Shown piece after piece: positions 1 through 6,551 of a stretch of DNA of 11,384 nucleotides. The notes under the pieces are model-generated. The model worked only from the letters and a program-made list of their open reading frames with translations, ran no database searches and was not told the origin of the DNA. Each line of letters opens with the position of its first letter. The stretch's first letter is position 1. The DNA lies in NCBI GenBank assembly GCA_946479005.1, contig CAMLEM010000021.1, positions 1 to 11,384 of the forward strand, given 5' to 3'. The position numbers and the translations under genes were made by a program. The DNA comes from an uncultured Chitinophagaceae bacterium (GTDB lineage: Bacteria; Bacteroidota; Bacteroidia; Chitinophagales; Chitinophagaceae).

Positions 1-1450
1 CGTACTCGCTACACCGTTTCTCAATATTGAAAGCATTGTTGCTGATGGGGGAGAGCAGGGATTATTAAGCCTGGCATTTCACCCGGAATATCAATCCAAC
101 GGATTCTTCTTTGTTTATTACAATGATAATTCAGGGAGTATCACGGTGGCCCGGTACCAGGTTTCTGCCGATCCGAACGTAGCCAATCCTTCACCCAACC
201 CTGTATTGCCCCTGGTAAGCATCCCAAAATCATTTACCAATCACAATGGCGGACATCTTCAATTCAAAACGCAGGGCGGTGTACATTATCTCTATTTCGC
301 AACCGGTGATGGAGGCAGCGGGAACGATCCGAATAATAACGCGCAAAATCCCGCTTCAAACCTGGGTAAAATGATCCGGATGGAAGTTGACGCCGCCTCC
401 CCCCTACCCGAGATCTGGGCCTGGGGCTTAAGAAATCCCTTTCGCTGGAGTTTCGATCGCCTGAACGGGGATATGTGGATCGGTGATGTGGGACAAAACC
501 AGAGAGAAGAGATCAGTTACCGGCCGGGTGGTAGCTATGGTGCGAATTTCGGATGGGTGTGTATGGAAGCAGATATTGTGAATGGCGGAGCCCCTCCAGG
601 CATTCAATGTGATACGGTATTTGCAGTGGATGTGCCTCCTGTTTTTGCCTATCCCAATCCTTCTCCCGGGTCTTCTTCGGTGATCGGTGGCTATGTTTAC
701 AGGGGAACAGAATTCCCGGATCTATATGGGTGGTACATCACAGCGGATTTCTATTCAGGCCAGCTATGGCTGATCCGGCCCGATGGTGGCGGCGGCTGGG
801 ATATTGTTTCTCAAACAGGCCTCCCAACCAATATCGCATCATTTAGCGAAACCCAGGACGGAAGCACCATTTACGCGGTTTCTCTCGGCGGCACCGTATT
901 CAAAGTGGAAGCGCCCATCACCACCCCGCTGACCCTGGTCAGTTTCAGCGGCCACAAGGGCCAGGGTTTCAACGAACTTACCTGGACCGCGGAATCGGAG
1001 ACCGACATAGATAAATTCGGGATCGAATTCAGTGCGAACGGAACGAGCTTTACTCACGCCGGGGAGGTCGTTTCCCTCAACAATGGGAACAGGAATGATT
1101 ATTCTTTCCGGCATTATACAACATCCACCGGGCCCACGAGCTACCGGTTAAAGATCCAGGAATTCTCCGGGAGGCACTTCTATTCACCCGTCATCTCGCT
1201 GAGGGGAGAGAAACCCAAACTGAGTATTTATCCCAATGTGCTTTCGAACAGGGCCCTGCAGGTGAATACATCAGAGCCCATCACGGGTTACCGCATCATT
1301 CACAGTGATGGAAGGTTGTTGCTGAACAAAGCCATACCGAGGAGGAGCGGCTATTTCACCCTTGAGATGCCGCATCTCTCAAAAGGCATTTACTTCATTC
1401 AATTGAATTCTTCGAAGGAAGTTTTCACGGAAAAATTCCTGGTGAATTAA
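1..1450 (+). CDS. PQQ-dependent sugar dehydrogenase family protein with T9SS C-terminal sorting domain (5' partial)
   Basis: The reading frame is open from base 2 to the TAA at 1448-1450, giving 482 visible residues; the N-terminus lies left of the window. The GTG at 146 is an internal valine, because in-frame homologous sequence (GGEQGLLSLAFHPEYQSNG) continues upstream. The first ~300 residues match the six-bladed glucose/sorbosone dehydrogenase fold, in the branch related to hedgehog-interacting proteins. Visible motifs are NHNGG, a TGDGGSGNDPNNNAQ loop, an AWGLRNPFRWSFD strand and GDVGQNQREEI. A region around 926-1204 (TLVSFSG, NELTWTAESE, SYRLK) resembles the Ig/FnIII-like module that often precedes sorting domains. 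The last 77 residues are a T9SS type A sorting domain. The protein is therefore probably exported through the type IX system and released or anchored at the cell surface. Oxidation of a sugar with PQQ is inferred from the family; substrate and cofactor are not shown by sequence. It is convergent with the potassium channel gene and overlaps it by four bases. Confidence 0.87.
   Translation, partial: VLATPFLNIESIVADGGEQGLLSLAFHPEYQSNGFFFVYYNDNSGSITVARYQVSADPNVANPSPNPVLPLVSIPKSFTNHNGGHLQFKTQGGVHYLYFATGDGGSGNDPNNNAQNPASNLGKMIRMEVDAASPLPEIWAWGLRNPFRWSFDRLNGDMWIGDVGQNQREEISYRPGGSYGANFGWVCMEADIVNGGAPPGIQCDTVFAVDVPPVFAYPNPSPGSSSVIGGYVYRGTEFPDLYGWYITADFYSGQLWLIRPDGGGGWDIVSQTGLPTNIASFSETQDGSTIYAVSLGGTVFKVEAPITTPLTLVSFSGHKGQGFNELTWTAESETDIDKFGIEFSANGTSFTHAGEVVSLNNGNRNDYSFRHYTTSTGPTSYRLKIQEFSGRHFYSPVISLRGEKPKLSIYPNVLSNRALQVNTSEPITGYRIIHSDGRLLLNKAIPRRSGYFTLEMPHLSKGIYFIQLNSSKEVFTEKFLVN
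1217..1447 (+). other. T9SS type A C-terminal sorting domain (region within the first CDS)
   Basis: These 77 codons form the end of the left-edge dehydrogenase. The domain starts with KLSIYPNVLSN, close to the usual 'l.iYPNP' opening. It continues with a GYRIIHSDGRLLL beta-strand pair and closes with L-S-K-G-I-Y-F-I-Q-L and a basic EKFLVN end, matching the usual 'L..G.Y.v.l......kk.vv' pattern. In the family this domain directs a folded periplasmic protein to the type IX translocon and is cleaved at the surface. The PNP of the consensus is PNV here, a minor deviation. Confidence 0.88.
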
Positions 1451-2262
1451 AGTTTTTCACCACAGTATTTACAAAAGCTGGCATTCGCATCGTGACCTTC
1501 TTTCCCGCAGCCCGGGCAGACTTCAGAACTTTGCTTTTTATTCCTCATCATTAGTGCCATCTCCGTGGTAACGATCCCCGTAGGAACCGCTATGATCCCG
1601 TAACCCAGGAGCATAATGAAGCTGGAGATGAATTTTCCAACGGCGGTTACGGGTGTAAGGTCCCCGTATCCAACGGTAGTAATGGTAACGATCGCCCAAT
1701 AAACACTGTCGGGGATGCTGTCAAATCCATTCTGCTTGCCTTCCGCGATGTACATCACCGAGCCCAGTATCACCACCATCGCCAGGACCACCAGCATAAA
1801 AATGGCGATCTTCTTGGCGCTGGAACGCAAGGCCTCCCCAAGGAAACTCATCTCTGAAAGAAAATGAGTGAGCTTGAATATCCTGAATACGCGAAGCAGG
1901 CGAAGAACCCGCAGCACGATTAGCGACTGCGCCCCGGGCAGGATCAGGCTGAGATACATTGGTAAGATGGAGAGCAGGTCTACCAGCCCGAGAAAGCTGA
2001 ATACATAACGCAGGGGATTCCTCACACAGATCACCCGCAGGAAATATTCAAGTGTAAATAAAATCGTGAATATCCATTCCACCACCAGGAATATCCTTCC
2101 ATAACGTTGATGTAGCCCAGCTACGCTATCCAGCATAACAACGAGGATGCTAAGCAGGATGGCAGCGAGCAAGGCCACATCAAATATCTTCCCCGCCCTA
2201 GTGTTTGACTCAAAGATCACCTGGTGAAGGTCTGCCTGCCATTTGCTGTAATGCCTGATCAT
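1447..2262 (-). CDS. Voltage-gated-type potassium channel (ion transporter) with C-terminal zinc ribbon
   Basis: This is a 271-residue inner-membrane protein with the six-helix layout of Kv channels. Hydrophobic segments lie at about 27-46, 57-79, 86-109, 113-132, 151-173 and 210-238. The fourth carries basic residues at every third position (R118, R121, R124, R127, K130), the hallmark of a voltage sensor. Between the fifth and sixth helices is the selectivity filter T196-V-G-Y-G-D201, so it should pass potassium. The tail has CPGC (249-252) and CKYC (264-267), a CxxC-x11-CxxC zinc ribbon. The ATG at 2260-2262 is chosen because it gives the short N-terminal helix before S1 and no better upstream start is visible; no clear ribosome binding site is present. 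Its TAA overlaps the stop of the left-edge gene. It is divergent from the serine hydrolase gene across 48 bases. Voltage dependence is inferred, not shown. Confidence 0.9.
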   Translation of the reverse strand: MIRHYSKWQADLHQVIFESNTRAGKIFDVALLAAILLSILVVMLDSVAGLHQRYGRIFLVVEWIFTILFTLEYFLRVICVRNPLRYVFSFLGLVDLLSILPMYLSLILPGAQSLIVLRVLRLLRVFRIFKLTHFLSEMSFLGEALRSSAKKIAIFMLVVLAMVVILGSVMYIAEGKQNGFDSIPDSVYWAIVTITTVGYGDLTPVTAVGKFISSFIMLLGYGIIAVPTGIVTTEMALMMRNKKQSSEVCPGCGKEGHDANASFCKYCGEKL

Positions 2263-2278
2263 CGCGGTTTGGTTCGCT

Positions 2279-2305
2279 AAAGTTAAACTTTGGTTCCTTA
2301 ACTTT
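2279..2305. repeat. Nested inverted repeat between the divergent channel and hydrolase genes
   Basis: AAAGTTAA (2279-2286) and TTAACTTT (2298-2305) are exact 8-base inverted copies separated by 11 bases. A second inverted half, AACTTT (2286-2291), forms AAAGTT-A-AACTTT with the first arm. The element fills most of the 48-base gap between two divergent start codons. It could be an operator or overlapping promoter elements; the minus-strand TAACTTTA (2285-2278) resembles a -7 box but has no matching upstream box. AT-rich 8-base repeats can occur by chance, so the function is only a suggestion. Confidence 0.4.
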
Positions 2306-2310
2306 CCGGT

Positions 2311-3597
2311 ATGATCCGGGTGGCGCTCCTTTTGTTAATTAATGGTATGATTTTATTTGCTTCCGCACAATCCCGCACCGACGATGCGCTCGTGAACATC
2401 CTGCGCGGTAATAATGACAGCCTTTTCAGGAAACTGGTGGACGATCCCGGGAAATATCGTTTACAGGTCATTTACACGGAAATCGAAAGAAATAAGGACA
2501 ATGAACCCTCCTTCATTCACCATTATTATAATTACGACCCGCTGCAGTATTTCAACCCTGCTTCCATGGTGAAATTGCCCCTGGCCATCCTTGCACTCGA
2601 GAAGCTGAAAGAGATCGGTGATGTAAACAGGAACACAACGGTACAATTCCTGAGATCGGAGCCCTGGCAAACTGAACTGCTTGCAGACTCCAGTGCACCC
2701 GGCAACCTTCCCACGATCGCCCATTTGATCAAAAGGGCCCTGCTCATTAGCGAGAATGATCCCTATAACCGCCTCTATCAATTCCTGGGACAGGGGGAGA
2801 TCAATCAAAGACTGAGGGATAAGGGATACCGGAATTCCGTGATCACCCGGCAATTCCTGGGACTGACGCCGGAGCAGAACCGCTATACCAATGCAGTGGT
2901 TTTTCTTGATAAGAATGGGAAAGAGATCTCCCGGCAACTGGCGGCATTCAATACCATTCCATTCAATTTCAGGAGAGAAATAAAGATCGGGGAAGCCCAT
3001 ATAGACCGTGAAGGCAAGCTGGTGAATGAACCCTTTGATTTCACGATGCACAACAATATTTCACTGGGTGACCTGCAACAAATGCTCCAGTCGGTACTGT
3101 TTCCGTCTTCCGTGGAAAAAGAAAAACGGTTCGACCTGAAAAAAGATGACAGGAAATTCCTGCTTCAATACCTTTCGCAGTATCCTTCCGAGACACCGTA
3201 TCCGAAATACGACACAAGCCAGTACTATGATAGCTATGTCAAGTTCTTTTTTCGCAATGAATCTAAAAAAATGCCACCCTCTGTCCGGGTGTTCAACAAA
3301 GTGGGATGGAGCTATGGATTTATGACAGATGTTTCCTATGTAGTGGATCTTGAGAAAAACATCGAGTATATGCTGGCGGCCACGATCTATGTGAATAGCG
3401 ATGGAGTGATCAATGATAACAGGTATGAATATGATTCCCTCGGCTATCCCTTCTTTTATCAGCTGGGCCAAACGATCCACCAGCACGAGCTGAGGAGGCC
3501 GAGGAAAAACATACCAGACCTTTCAGATCTCAGGCTCGAATATGAAAGAAGAGAGCCCGGTGACAATAAGAACGCTTTGAAAAACCTGGATAACTGA
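2311..3597 (+). CDS. Secreted serine hydrolase, class A beta-lactamase-related
   Basis: A 428-residue protein starting at ATG 2311. Residues 1-19 form a signal peptide (hydrophobic core ALLLLINGMILF, likely cut after ASA), so it should act in the periplasm or outside. The body has the three active-site motifs of the penicillin-recognising serine enzymes in the right order: S85-M-V-K88 (SxxK, nucleophile and lysine), S147-E-N149 in the place of SDN, and K330-V-G332 in the place of KTG. SxxK within FNPASMVKLP resembles the beta-lactamase class A / beta-lactamase2 fold, but at 428 residues it is longer than the ~260-290 of true class A enzymes, with insertions around 190-320 and a charged tail after 390. 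No convincing counterpart of the omega-loop ExxLN is seen. Activity as a beta-lactamase is therefore unproven; a carboxypeptidase or esterase role on peptidoglycan-like or other substrates is possible. Its TGA abuts the stop of the following convergent gene with no gap. Confidence 0.85.
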   Translation: MIRVALLLLINGMILFASAQSRTDDALVNILRGNNDSLFRKLVDDPGKYRLQVIYTEIERNKDNEPSFIHHYYNYDPLQYFNPASMVKLPLAILALEKLKEIGDVNRNTTVQFLRSEPWQTELLADSSAPGNLPTIAHLIKRALLISENDPYNRLYQFLGQGEINQRLRDKGYRNSVITRQFLGLTPEQNRYTNAVVFLDKNGKEISRQLAAFNTIPFNFRREIKIGEAHIDREGKLVNEPFDFTMHNNISLGDLQQMLQSVLFPSSVEKEKRFDLKKDDRKFLLQYLSQYPSETPYPKYDTSQYYDSYVKFFFRNESKKMPPSVRVFNKVGWSYGFMTDVSYVVDLEKNIEYMLAATIYVNSDGVINDNRYEYDSLGYPFFYQLGQTIHQHELRRPRKNIPDLSDLRLEYERREPGDNKNALKNLDN

Positions 3598-4866
3598 TCA
3601 GTTCTTAGCGATACGGTAAAGCCTTCCCTGGTCAGTGATCGCATAAAGGGCCCCATCCTTTCCCTGGGCAATATCCCGGAATCGCTGTCCTCCCTCATCG
3701 GCGAGTATCCTTTCCTCTCCCACCACCTTATTATTCCTGATCACCAGGCGCGCGATATGATTACTGTTAAGCCCGGAGATGAAGAGGTCATTTTTCCATT
3801 CCGGCATTTCGTTCCCGCTATAAAATGTCATCCCGCTCGGCGAAAGCACCGGGTCCCAGTAATACACCGGCTGCTCCATCCCTTCTTTCTGTGTGAGACC
3901 CTGTCCAATGGTACCTCCGCTGTATTCAATGCCATAGGTGATCGTCGGCCAGCCGTAGTTTTTACCGGGCTTGATGATGTTCAGCTCATCTCCTCCCCTC
4001 GGACCGAACTCATTCTCCCAGAGATCACCGGTCTCAGGATGAAAAGCCAGGCCCTGTACATTGCGATGGCCATAAGAATATATCTCCGGTCTCGCCTCTG
4101 CATTATTTAAGAATGGATTTCCCGGCGCAGGTTTTCCGTCTTTTGTGATGCGAAGTACTTTGCCGAGCGCAGAATTAAGATGCTGCGCCTGCGGCCTGGT
4201 CTCCCTGTCTGACCTTTCCCCTGTGCTCACATAAAGATTTCCTTCTTTCCCGATCACGATCCTTGAACCATAATGAAGAGAACCATTATAGGCGGGCGTG
4301 GCGCGATAGATGACGGAAACATTCTCCATAGTGCGTTCATCAGCCGATAAGCGGCCCTTTGCAACGGCAGTAAGATTTCCCCCGGACTGGTCTTCAGAAA
4401 AAGACCAGTACACCATCCGGTTGTTTAAGAAATCTGGATCAATGGCGATACCCAGCAAGCCCCCCTGCCCCCCGGAATTGACCCTGGGAATGCCACTGAT
4501 CGAAGGTCCAACCTCACCTGTGGTGGTTACTATTCTCATAGTACCGCCTTTCTCGTTGATCAGGAAACGACCATCGGGCAATACACCGATGGCCCAGGGC
4601 TTGCTTAATTCCCGCGTTACCACGGTGCCCGAATATGACATTCTCGTCTTCACCCCACCGATCCTCGTTTGTCCGGCAAAAGCCGGCTGGTAACTGGTAT
4701 TCGCCCGCTGGGTTTCCACCGGTGGTAATGTAGCTGTGTCCTGGCTATTGTTTCCACTGTTGTTCGTGTTCCCTTTAGGGGTTGTAGTGCCACAGGAAAA
4801 CGCAAGGAGCGTTGTAAAAACTCCGACAGACAAGAGGCCTCTCAACATAGAAATCATTTTAATCAT
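3598..4866 (-). CDS. PQQ-dependent sugar dehydrogenase, YliI/Asd type, lipoprotein
   Basis: The protein is 422 residues if it starts at the ATG at 4864-4866. An in-frame GTG lies at 4878, and ATGs at 4857 and 4848 are also possible. The N-terminus MIKMISMLRG, a hydrophobic core and LLAFS-C25 form a lipoprotein-type signal, slightly off the lipobox consensus (Phe at -2). A Thr/Asn/Ser-rich linker follows to about residue 55. The rest is the six-bladed propeller of soluble aldose sugar dehydrogenases. Visible landmarks are GGQGGLLGIAIDPDF, the likely catalytic His198 (NGSLHYGSR), the STGERSDR loop, GHRNVQGLAFHP with the Arg-Asn pair expected to contact PQQ, and the acidic ENEFGPRGGDELN calcium-site loop. 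The family oxidises aldoses using PQQ and calcium; export to the periplasmic side or outer membrane as a lipoprotein is inferred. Its stop directly abuts that of the serine hydrolase. It diverges from the cysteine synthase gene. Confidence 0.9.
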   Translation of the reverse strand: MIKMISMLRGLLSVGVFTTLLAFSCGTTTPKGNTNNSGNNSQDTATLPPVETQRANTSYQPAFAGQTRIGGVKTRMSYSGTVVTRELSKPWAIGVLPDGRFLINEKGGTMRIVTTTGEVGPSISGIPRVNSGGQGGLLGIAIDPDFLNNRMVYWSFSEDQSGGNLTAVAKGRLSADERTMENVSVIYRATPAYNGSLHYGSRIVIGKEGNLYVSTGERSDRETRPQAQHLNSALGKVLRITKDGKPAPGNPFLNNAEARPEIYSYGHRNVQGLAFHPETGDLWENEFGPRGGDELNIIKPGKNYGWPTITYGIEYSGGTIGQGLTQKEGMEQPVYYWDPVLSPSGMTFYSGNEMPEWKNDLFISGLNSNHIARLVIRNNKVVGEERILADEGGQRFRDIAQGKDGALYAITDQGRLYRIAKN

Positions 4867-4879
4867 AAAAAGCAGCACA

Positions 4880-4910
4880 TTTCATACCAACTAAAATTAC
4901 CATATATTCG
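4880..4910 (+). promoter_or_regulatory. Candidate Bacteroidota -33/-7 promoter for the cysteine synthase-alkylation repair pair
   Basis: TTTC (4880-4883) and TATATTCG (4903-4910) are separated by 19 bases. They differ by one base each from the Bacteroidota consensus TTTG and TAnnTTTG, and the spacing agrees with that promoter class. Transcription would start near 4917, leaving a leader of about 14 bases before the ATG at 4931. It is the only good candidate in the 64-base gap between the divergent genes. Confidence 0.4.
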
Positions 4911-4921
4911 CCGCCCTAAAA
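4892..4921 (-). promoter_or_regulatory. Weak candidate promoter for the lipoprotein sugar dehydrogenase
   Basis: On the minus strand, TAATTTTA (4899-4892) matches seven of the eight TAnnTTTG -7 positions, counting both n positions. TTTT (4921-4918) lies 18 bases upstream as an imperfect -33 box. A transcript would begin near 4885 and leave a short leader before the ATG at 4866. The match is weak and in AT-rich sequence, and it overlaps the opposite candidate promoter. Confidence 0.22.
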
Positions 4922-4930
4922 TCTTTTCTG

Positions 4931-5845
4931 ATGCTCCATATCGGAAATACCCCCCTGATCAGGCTGGAAAAATTGGTGGAACCCGGTTCCGCTGAGATCT
5001 ATGTAAAATATGAGGGTGCCAACCCGACCGGAAGTATGAAAGACCGTATGGCCTTCTCAATGATCGAAGGTGCGGAAAAAAGGGGTGAACTTAAACCAGG
5101 CGGGAAGGTGGTGGAGTACACCGGTGGCAGCACAGGAAGTTCCCTCGCAATGATCTGCGCGATGAAAGGTTATAAAGCGCATTTTGTTTCTTCCGATGCT
5201 TTTGCTGAAGAAAAGCTTAGAACGATGAAGGCTTTTGGAGCAGAACTTGAGATATTTCCCAGTGAGAACCGTTCCATAACGGCGTCCCTGATCTCTTCAA
5301 TGATCGCAAGGGCGCGGGAACTGGCCGCCATACCGGGGAATTTTTGGACGGATCAATTCAATAACGAGGATAACCGGAACGCTTATCACAAAATGGCGGA
5401 TGAGATCGTGGATGCATTGGGAGCGCAGGTAGACGAATTCATTATGGGTGTGGGAACCGGGGGGAGTTTTTCGGGGAATGCGGAAAGACTGAAGGACCGT
5501 TGTCCGGGAATCCGCTGTACGGCGATCGAACCTTATTTCGTTCGCGCGCTGTCGGGCGGAGAGATCTCCGGTAAACATAAGCTCGAAGGGATCGGCGCAG
5601 GCTTTGTGCCGGCGATCTGCCGCCTTGACCTGGCTGATGATATCGTGGCTGTAAAAGATGAGGACGCGATTGCCACCACTCGCCTCCTCGCCAGGAAAGA
5701 AGGCATTTTCGGGGGAACCACCGCGGGCGCCAATGTTTGGGTGGCTCTTCAGAAAGCCAAACAATTAGGAAAAGGAAAAAAGATCGTCACCATCATCCCG
5801 GATACGGGGCTCAAATACCTCAATGGTGAAGTCTATGCGGGCTAA
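4931..5845 (+). CDS. PLP-dependent cysteine synthase family protein
   Basis: A 304-residue fold-type II PLP enzyme, close in length to CysM. It starts almost at once with the IGNTPLIRL strand that opens cysteine synthases. The PLP Schiff-base lysine is K37 in NPTGSMKDR. The substrate-binding loop, usually TSGNTG, is T64-G-G-S-T-G69. The phosphate-binding glycine loop is G173-V-G-T-G-G-S179 and the closing pyridine-nitrogen motif is P290-D-T-G293. In the cytoplasm such enzymes join O-acetylserine (or a related activated serine) with sulfide to give cysteine; cystathionine beta-synthase-like or other beta-replacement activity cannot be excluded because of the altered loop. A cysK or cysM symbol would be a guess. 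Start ATG 4931 has no strong ribosome binding site, but no upstream in-frame start is apparent in the short gap. The next gene overlaps its 3' end, suggesting one transcript. Confidence 0.88.
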   Translation: MLHIGNTPLIRLEKLVEPGSAEIYVKYEGANPTGSMKDRMAFSMIEGAEKRGELKPGGKVVEYTGGSTGSSLAMICAMKGYKAHFVSSDAFAEEKLRTMKAFGAELEIFPSENRSITASLISSMIARARELAAIPGNFWTDQFNNEDNRNAYHKMADEIVDALGAQVDEFIMGVGTGGSFSGNAERLKDRCPGIRCTAIEPYFVRALSGGEISGKHKLEGIGAGFVPAICRLDLADDIVAVKDEDAIATTRLLARKEGIFGGTTAGANVWVALQKAKQLGKGKKIVTIIPDTGLKYLNGEVYAG

Positions 5846-6539
5846 CCAGGCCATTGCCACGATAAAGTCGATGGCAAAAAAGGAAAGAGGCGAATTTCTC
5901 CAGCGATTTTTTAAAACAGGAAAAGGCGAATATGCCGAAGGTGACAAATTTCTCGGGCTTCGCGTCCCCGAAGTACGTGCATTGGTGAAAGACTACCGGG
6001 AACTTCCCCTTGAAGAGGTCTTGAAGCTTCTTCATTCTCCCATTCACGAGGTTCGGCAGCTCGCCCTTTTTATCCTGGTCTGGCAATATAAAAAAGGGGA
6101 TGAGGCGAAGAAGAAATCGATTTATGAACTTTACCTAAGGAACAGGAAACTCGTGAACAACTGGGACCTGGTGGATGGTTCGGCGGAACACATCGTGGGG
6201 GCTTACCTGTTTGAGCGGGATCGTTCCATTCTCCGGAAACTGGCCTTTTCCCGCTCGATCTGGGACAGGAGGATCGCAATGCTTGCCTGCTTTCATTTTA
6301 TCCGAAAAAAAGAATTCTCCACTGCTCTCGAAATCGCTTCCATTCTCGTTAATGATAAAGAAGACCTGATCCATAAAGCCGTGGGATGGATGTTACGCGA
6401 GATTGGCGAAAGGGACAGGAAAGCGGAAATCGCATTTCTTCAAAAACATTACCGCGAGATGCCCAGGACGATGCTTCGTTATGCGATCGAAAAATTCGAT
6501 CCCGCCTTGCGTCAACACTACCTGGAAGGCAGCGCATAA
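5835..6539 (+). CDS. DNA alkylation repair protein, AlkD-like HEAT-repeat glycosylase
   Basis: An all-helical protein of 234 residues from ATG 5835; an in-frame ATG at 5823 would add four residues. I prefer 5835 because GGTGA (5826-5830) lies four bases upstream and because numbering from it reproduces that of the studied Bacillus AlkD. The region FLQRFFKTGKGEYAEGDKFLGLRVPEVR is typical of the family's N-terminal HEAT-like repeats (shown here only as landmarks: QRFFKTG and FLGLRVPE). The helical repeats continue through VNNWDLVDGSAEH, where W110 and D114 occupy the places of AlkD Trp109 and the catalytic Asp113, IWDRR near residue 143-146 (AlkD Arg148) and W185 (AlkD Trp187). AlkD excises cationic N3- and N7-alkylated purines without base flipping. 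Its start overlaps the end of the cysteine synthase gene by 11 bases (23 with the earlier start), suggesting translational coupling. It is convergent with sprA, 12 bases apart. Confidence 0.88.
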   Translation: MRANQAIATIKSMAKKERGEFLQRFFKTGKGEYAEGDKFLGLRVPEVRALVKDYRELPLEEVLKLLHSPIHEVRQLALFILVWQYKKGDEAKKKSIYELYLRNRKLVNNWDLVDGSAEHIVGAYLFERDRSILRKLAFSRSIWDRRIAMLACFHFIRKKEFSTALEIASILVNDKEDLIHKAVGWMLREIGERDRKAEIAFLQKHYREMPRTMLRYAIEKFDPALRQHYLEGSA

Positions 6540-6551
6540 AAAGACCTGAAC

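Noticed and set aside
146..1450. A complete gene starting at GTG 146
   Set aside because: The frame stays open to the left edge and the upstream codons encode typical dehydrogenase sequence (GGEQGLLSLAFHP), so 146 is an internal valine and the gene is cut by the window.
2461..3486. Minus-strand frames opposite the serine hydrolase
   Set aside because: They overlap the complete hydrolase reading frame with its active-site motifs and show no domains of their own.
4867..4878. GTG start at 4878 for the lipoprotein dehydrogenase
   Set aside because: Three in-frame ATGs follow within 11 codons and the ATG at 4866 gives a better lipoprotein signal (basic residues near the N-terminus before the hydrophobic core).
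6540..6551. Intrinsic terminator between the convergent alkD-like gene and sprA
   Set aside because: The gap is 12 bases and I see no stem-loop followed by a T-run spanning it.
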